Shown here: positions 62,429-64,000 of the stretch, piece by piece
Layout of the letters: each line of letters begins with the position of its first letter
How positions within the stretch are numbered: the stretch's first letter is position 1
Source of the DNA: Amoebidium appalachense
Taxonomy: Eukaryota > Ichthyosporea
Reading direction: 5' to 3'
Length of the DNA stretch: 64,000 nt
NCBI GenBank assembly: GCA_963693365.1
Contig: CAVNZM010000015.1
Span: forward strand, 4,960,001 to 5,024,000
Made by a program: the position numbers and the translations under genes
The notes under the pieces: generated by a model
Told to the model about the DNA's origin: nothing
The model's database searches: none
What the model saw: the letters and a program-made list of their open reading frames with translations, nothing else

Positions 62429-63222
62429 ATGGCTGACGGCGGGACTGGCCCTATGGAGGGAGCTGCTCCTCCCGCGCCTGGAATGGATAAGAAGAGGAGT
62501 AACGGTCTGCGTAGCAACAAAGTCGGTAACATATGCAGTGTTCCAGGCTGCAGAGGCAACTACGACGATCAAAACGAGGTTTTCGTTTACAAATTCCCCA
62601 ACCCAAACGACGGGCGCATTAAAAGCGAGACACTACGCGAAGAAACACGGAACCTTCACAGTGCGTGGCTACGTGCTGTGCCGAGGCAGTGGCCTGAGAA
62701 CTTCGACCCGCAGTGGGTTCACTTTTGTGTGGGAGATCAACGGTCAAAAAATCGTTCTCTCATTCGAGGGGGGGACGGCATGTTTTCGGCATATGCAGAC
62801 TATCTACGAGTCTGAACGCGGGCAGGCACTCAAGGAGGCCTTCAAACTCACACCCGCCGTTCTCTGGCCCAACAACTTCTACAAGCAGAAGGTGGGGCCA
62901 GCTTTGGCTGTGTTCCACGAGTCCACCATTGCTGCGCTCGACAACCACGTGGTCGATGAACCCCTGTTTAAGTTCACCTCAAACTTCCTAAAACAAATCG
63001 CACGGTGGTGGAAGCTTATGAACATCGGTATCACCACGTATGCGGCGCGCAAAATGAACCCATGGTGTGCTGCATTCACCAGCAGCAGTGACTAGCGGCT
63101 GATTTGGCTGGAGAATTTCGCTGAGTGGGTGGTGAGCATGCCCACTGGTGAGCATGCCCACTGGCGAGGGGGGTTTTACGGAGGAAACGCAGTGGTCGCT
63201 GGCATTTACGAGCAAGACAATG
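62429..63222 (+). pseudogene. THAP/P-element-type transposase gene, first coding exon, with frameshift and TAG
   Basis: The N-terminal region from ATG 62429 has CSVPGC (Cys36, Cys41), KFP at 55-57, AWLRAVPR (79-86) and HFC (98-100), the order expected of a THAP zinc finger; the terminal His of the C2CH set is not in its usual place. After a 7-G run at 62768-62774 the frame must shift by one to continue with CFRHMQTIYESERG, ALKEAFKLTPAVLWPNNFYK, QIARWWKLMNIG, which resembles the region following the THAP domain in P-element/THAP9 transposases. TAG at 63093-63095 then interrupts, but the same frame goes on with RLIWLENFAEWVVSM to a donor AATG|GTACCCCC at 63222. Later exons would lie in the rest of the window or beyond it; I see none. 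The promoter, uORF and UTR intron suggest a host-like gene or an old P-type element. Confidence 0.6.
63133..63164 (+). repeat. 16-bp direct duplication
   Basis: TGAGCATGCCCACTGG occurs twice head to tail, inside the open frame after the TAG of the transposase-like exon. It stays in the open frame but adds a partial codon period (16 bp), so the two copies encode different residues. Confidence 0.8.
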
Positions 63223-63285
63223 GTACCCCCCCCCCCCCCCCCCCCTCAAAATCCCCTCCAATGTCCTCATGCCGCTCCCCCTCAC

Positions 63286-63316
<31 letters not shown>

Positions 63317-63753
63317 AAAAAAAAAAAGGGCAGAAAGGAGGATGAAAAACACACCGAAATTCCAAAAATCCCCTCCGGTGTGCCCTCTTCCCAGCCCTCG
63401 TGCACTAAACAACACAGCCTCCCCCCCCCCCCCCCCCCCCCCCCATTCTCTCTCCACCATGGTCGCGCCATAGCACCGCCACATCCCCCTTCGTACACGA
63501 AACAACAGAATAAACCGAAAATTTCAATCTTGAACCCCCCTCCATACCCCCCCCCCCCCCCCCCCCCCCCCCAAACACGTGAGACTTATTCATTTCTATT
63601 GCGTTGAGAAATAAGCAGCCCCCGCCCACCCCCCCACCCCCTTCTTCCCCCTCTCCTTGACTGGATAGATAAACACCCCCCTCACCCCCTCCCCCCCCCC
63701 CCCAACACACGATGTCACATGAGGAGTCGACCGGCATAAAGTGTGTGTCACTG

Positions 63754-63812
<59 letters not shown>

Positions 63813-64000
63813 TGTGTGTCTCTGTGTGACACTGTGTGTGTGTGTGTGTGTGTGTGACACGTGTGTGTGTGTGTGCGCGCGCATCAGTGTGTTTGTGTGC
63901 GTGTCTGTGTCTGTGTGTGTGTGTGTCTGTGTCGGGATGGGTGGGTGGGTGGGGGGGGGGGGGGGGGGGGGGGGGCTTTTCCATATGGTTTTTCACATGC
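63223..64000. other. Right-edge low-complexity sequence, probable intron
   Basis: C tracts at 63225-63245, 63286-63306, 63422-63444, 63549-63572 and (GT)n at 63755-63870, ending in a G tract. No exon is seen. It follows a donor with a poly-C tract, so it is read as the intron after the transposase-like exon. Confidence 0.5.

Overview
This is nuclear DNA of an intron-rich eukaryote. The window holds five spliced protein genes, a sixth partial one at the right edge, a LINE retrotransposon, a MITE-like inverted-repeat element and a dispersed SINE-like family. I cannot name the species. A TATA box, CCAAT and E2F-like sites, E-boxes, GT-AG introns with a few GC-AG, a mitochondrial PPR protein and a THAP/P-element-type transposase gene suggest a protist, alga or early-branching holozoan. 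No prokaryotic operons, tRNAs, rRNAs or CRISPR arrays were seen. Most of the sequence is intron, dominated by long G/C homopolymers and (GT)n/(CA)n tracts. Nearly all long open frames are translations of these tracts.

Layout, left to right: (1) 680-25586, minus strand: DNA topoisomerase II. My model has 47 exons and 4011 coding nt (1336 aa), all exons joining in phase. An upstream region carries E2F-like and CCAAT-like sites. (2) 27459-31964, plus strand: non-LTR retrotransposon with a coiled-coil ORF1, an APE endonuclease/reverse transcriptase ORF2, a poly-A tail and a candidate target-site duplication. (3) 33309-34098, minus: two-exon gene for a 90-aa hydrophilic protein. (4) 36257-51375, minus: pentatricopeptide-repeat (PPR) protein with a mitochondrial-type N-terminus, about 1184 aa in 16 exons. 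A 729-bp MITE-like element and repeat copies sit in its introns. (5) 52451-56564, plus: unrecognised coiled-coil protein of about 230 aa, head-to-head with the PPR gene. (6) 58788-60998, minus: 166-aa protein with four membrane segments. (7) 61835 to beyond 63222, plus: TATA-driven THAP/P-element-like gene with a 5' UTR intron.

The most unusual signals concern exon-intron boundaries. Most introns carry a poly-C or (GT)n tract within a few tens of bases of the 5' splice site. A 44-bp tandem array in topoisomerase II intron 20 is built from copies of the end of exon 20 plus its GC donor. A PPR exon end with its donor is duplicated the same way. A SINE-like family ending in a conserved hairpin lies antisense to the host gene in every intronic copy. 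Three in-frame stops (TAG, TAG, TGA) fall where conserved Glu, Glu and Trp would be expected; mutation, sequence error or code change are all open.
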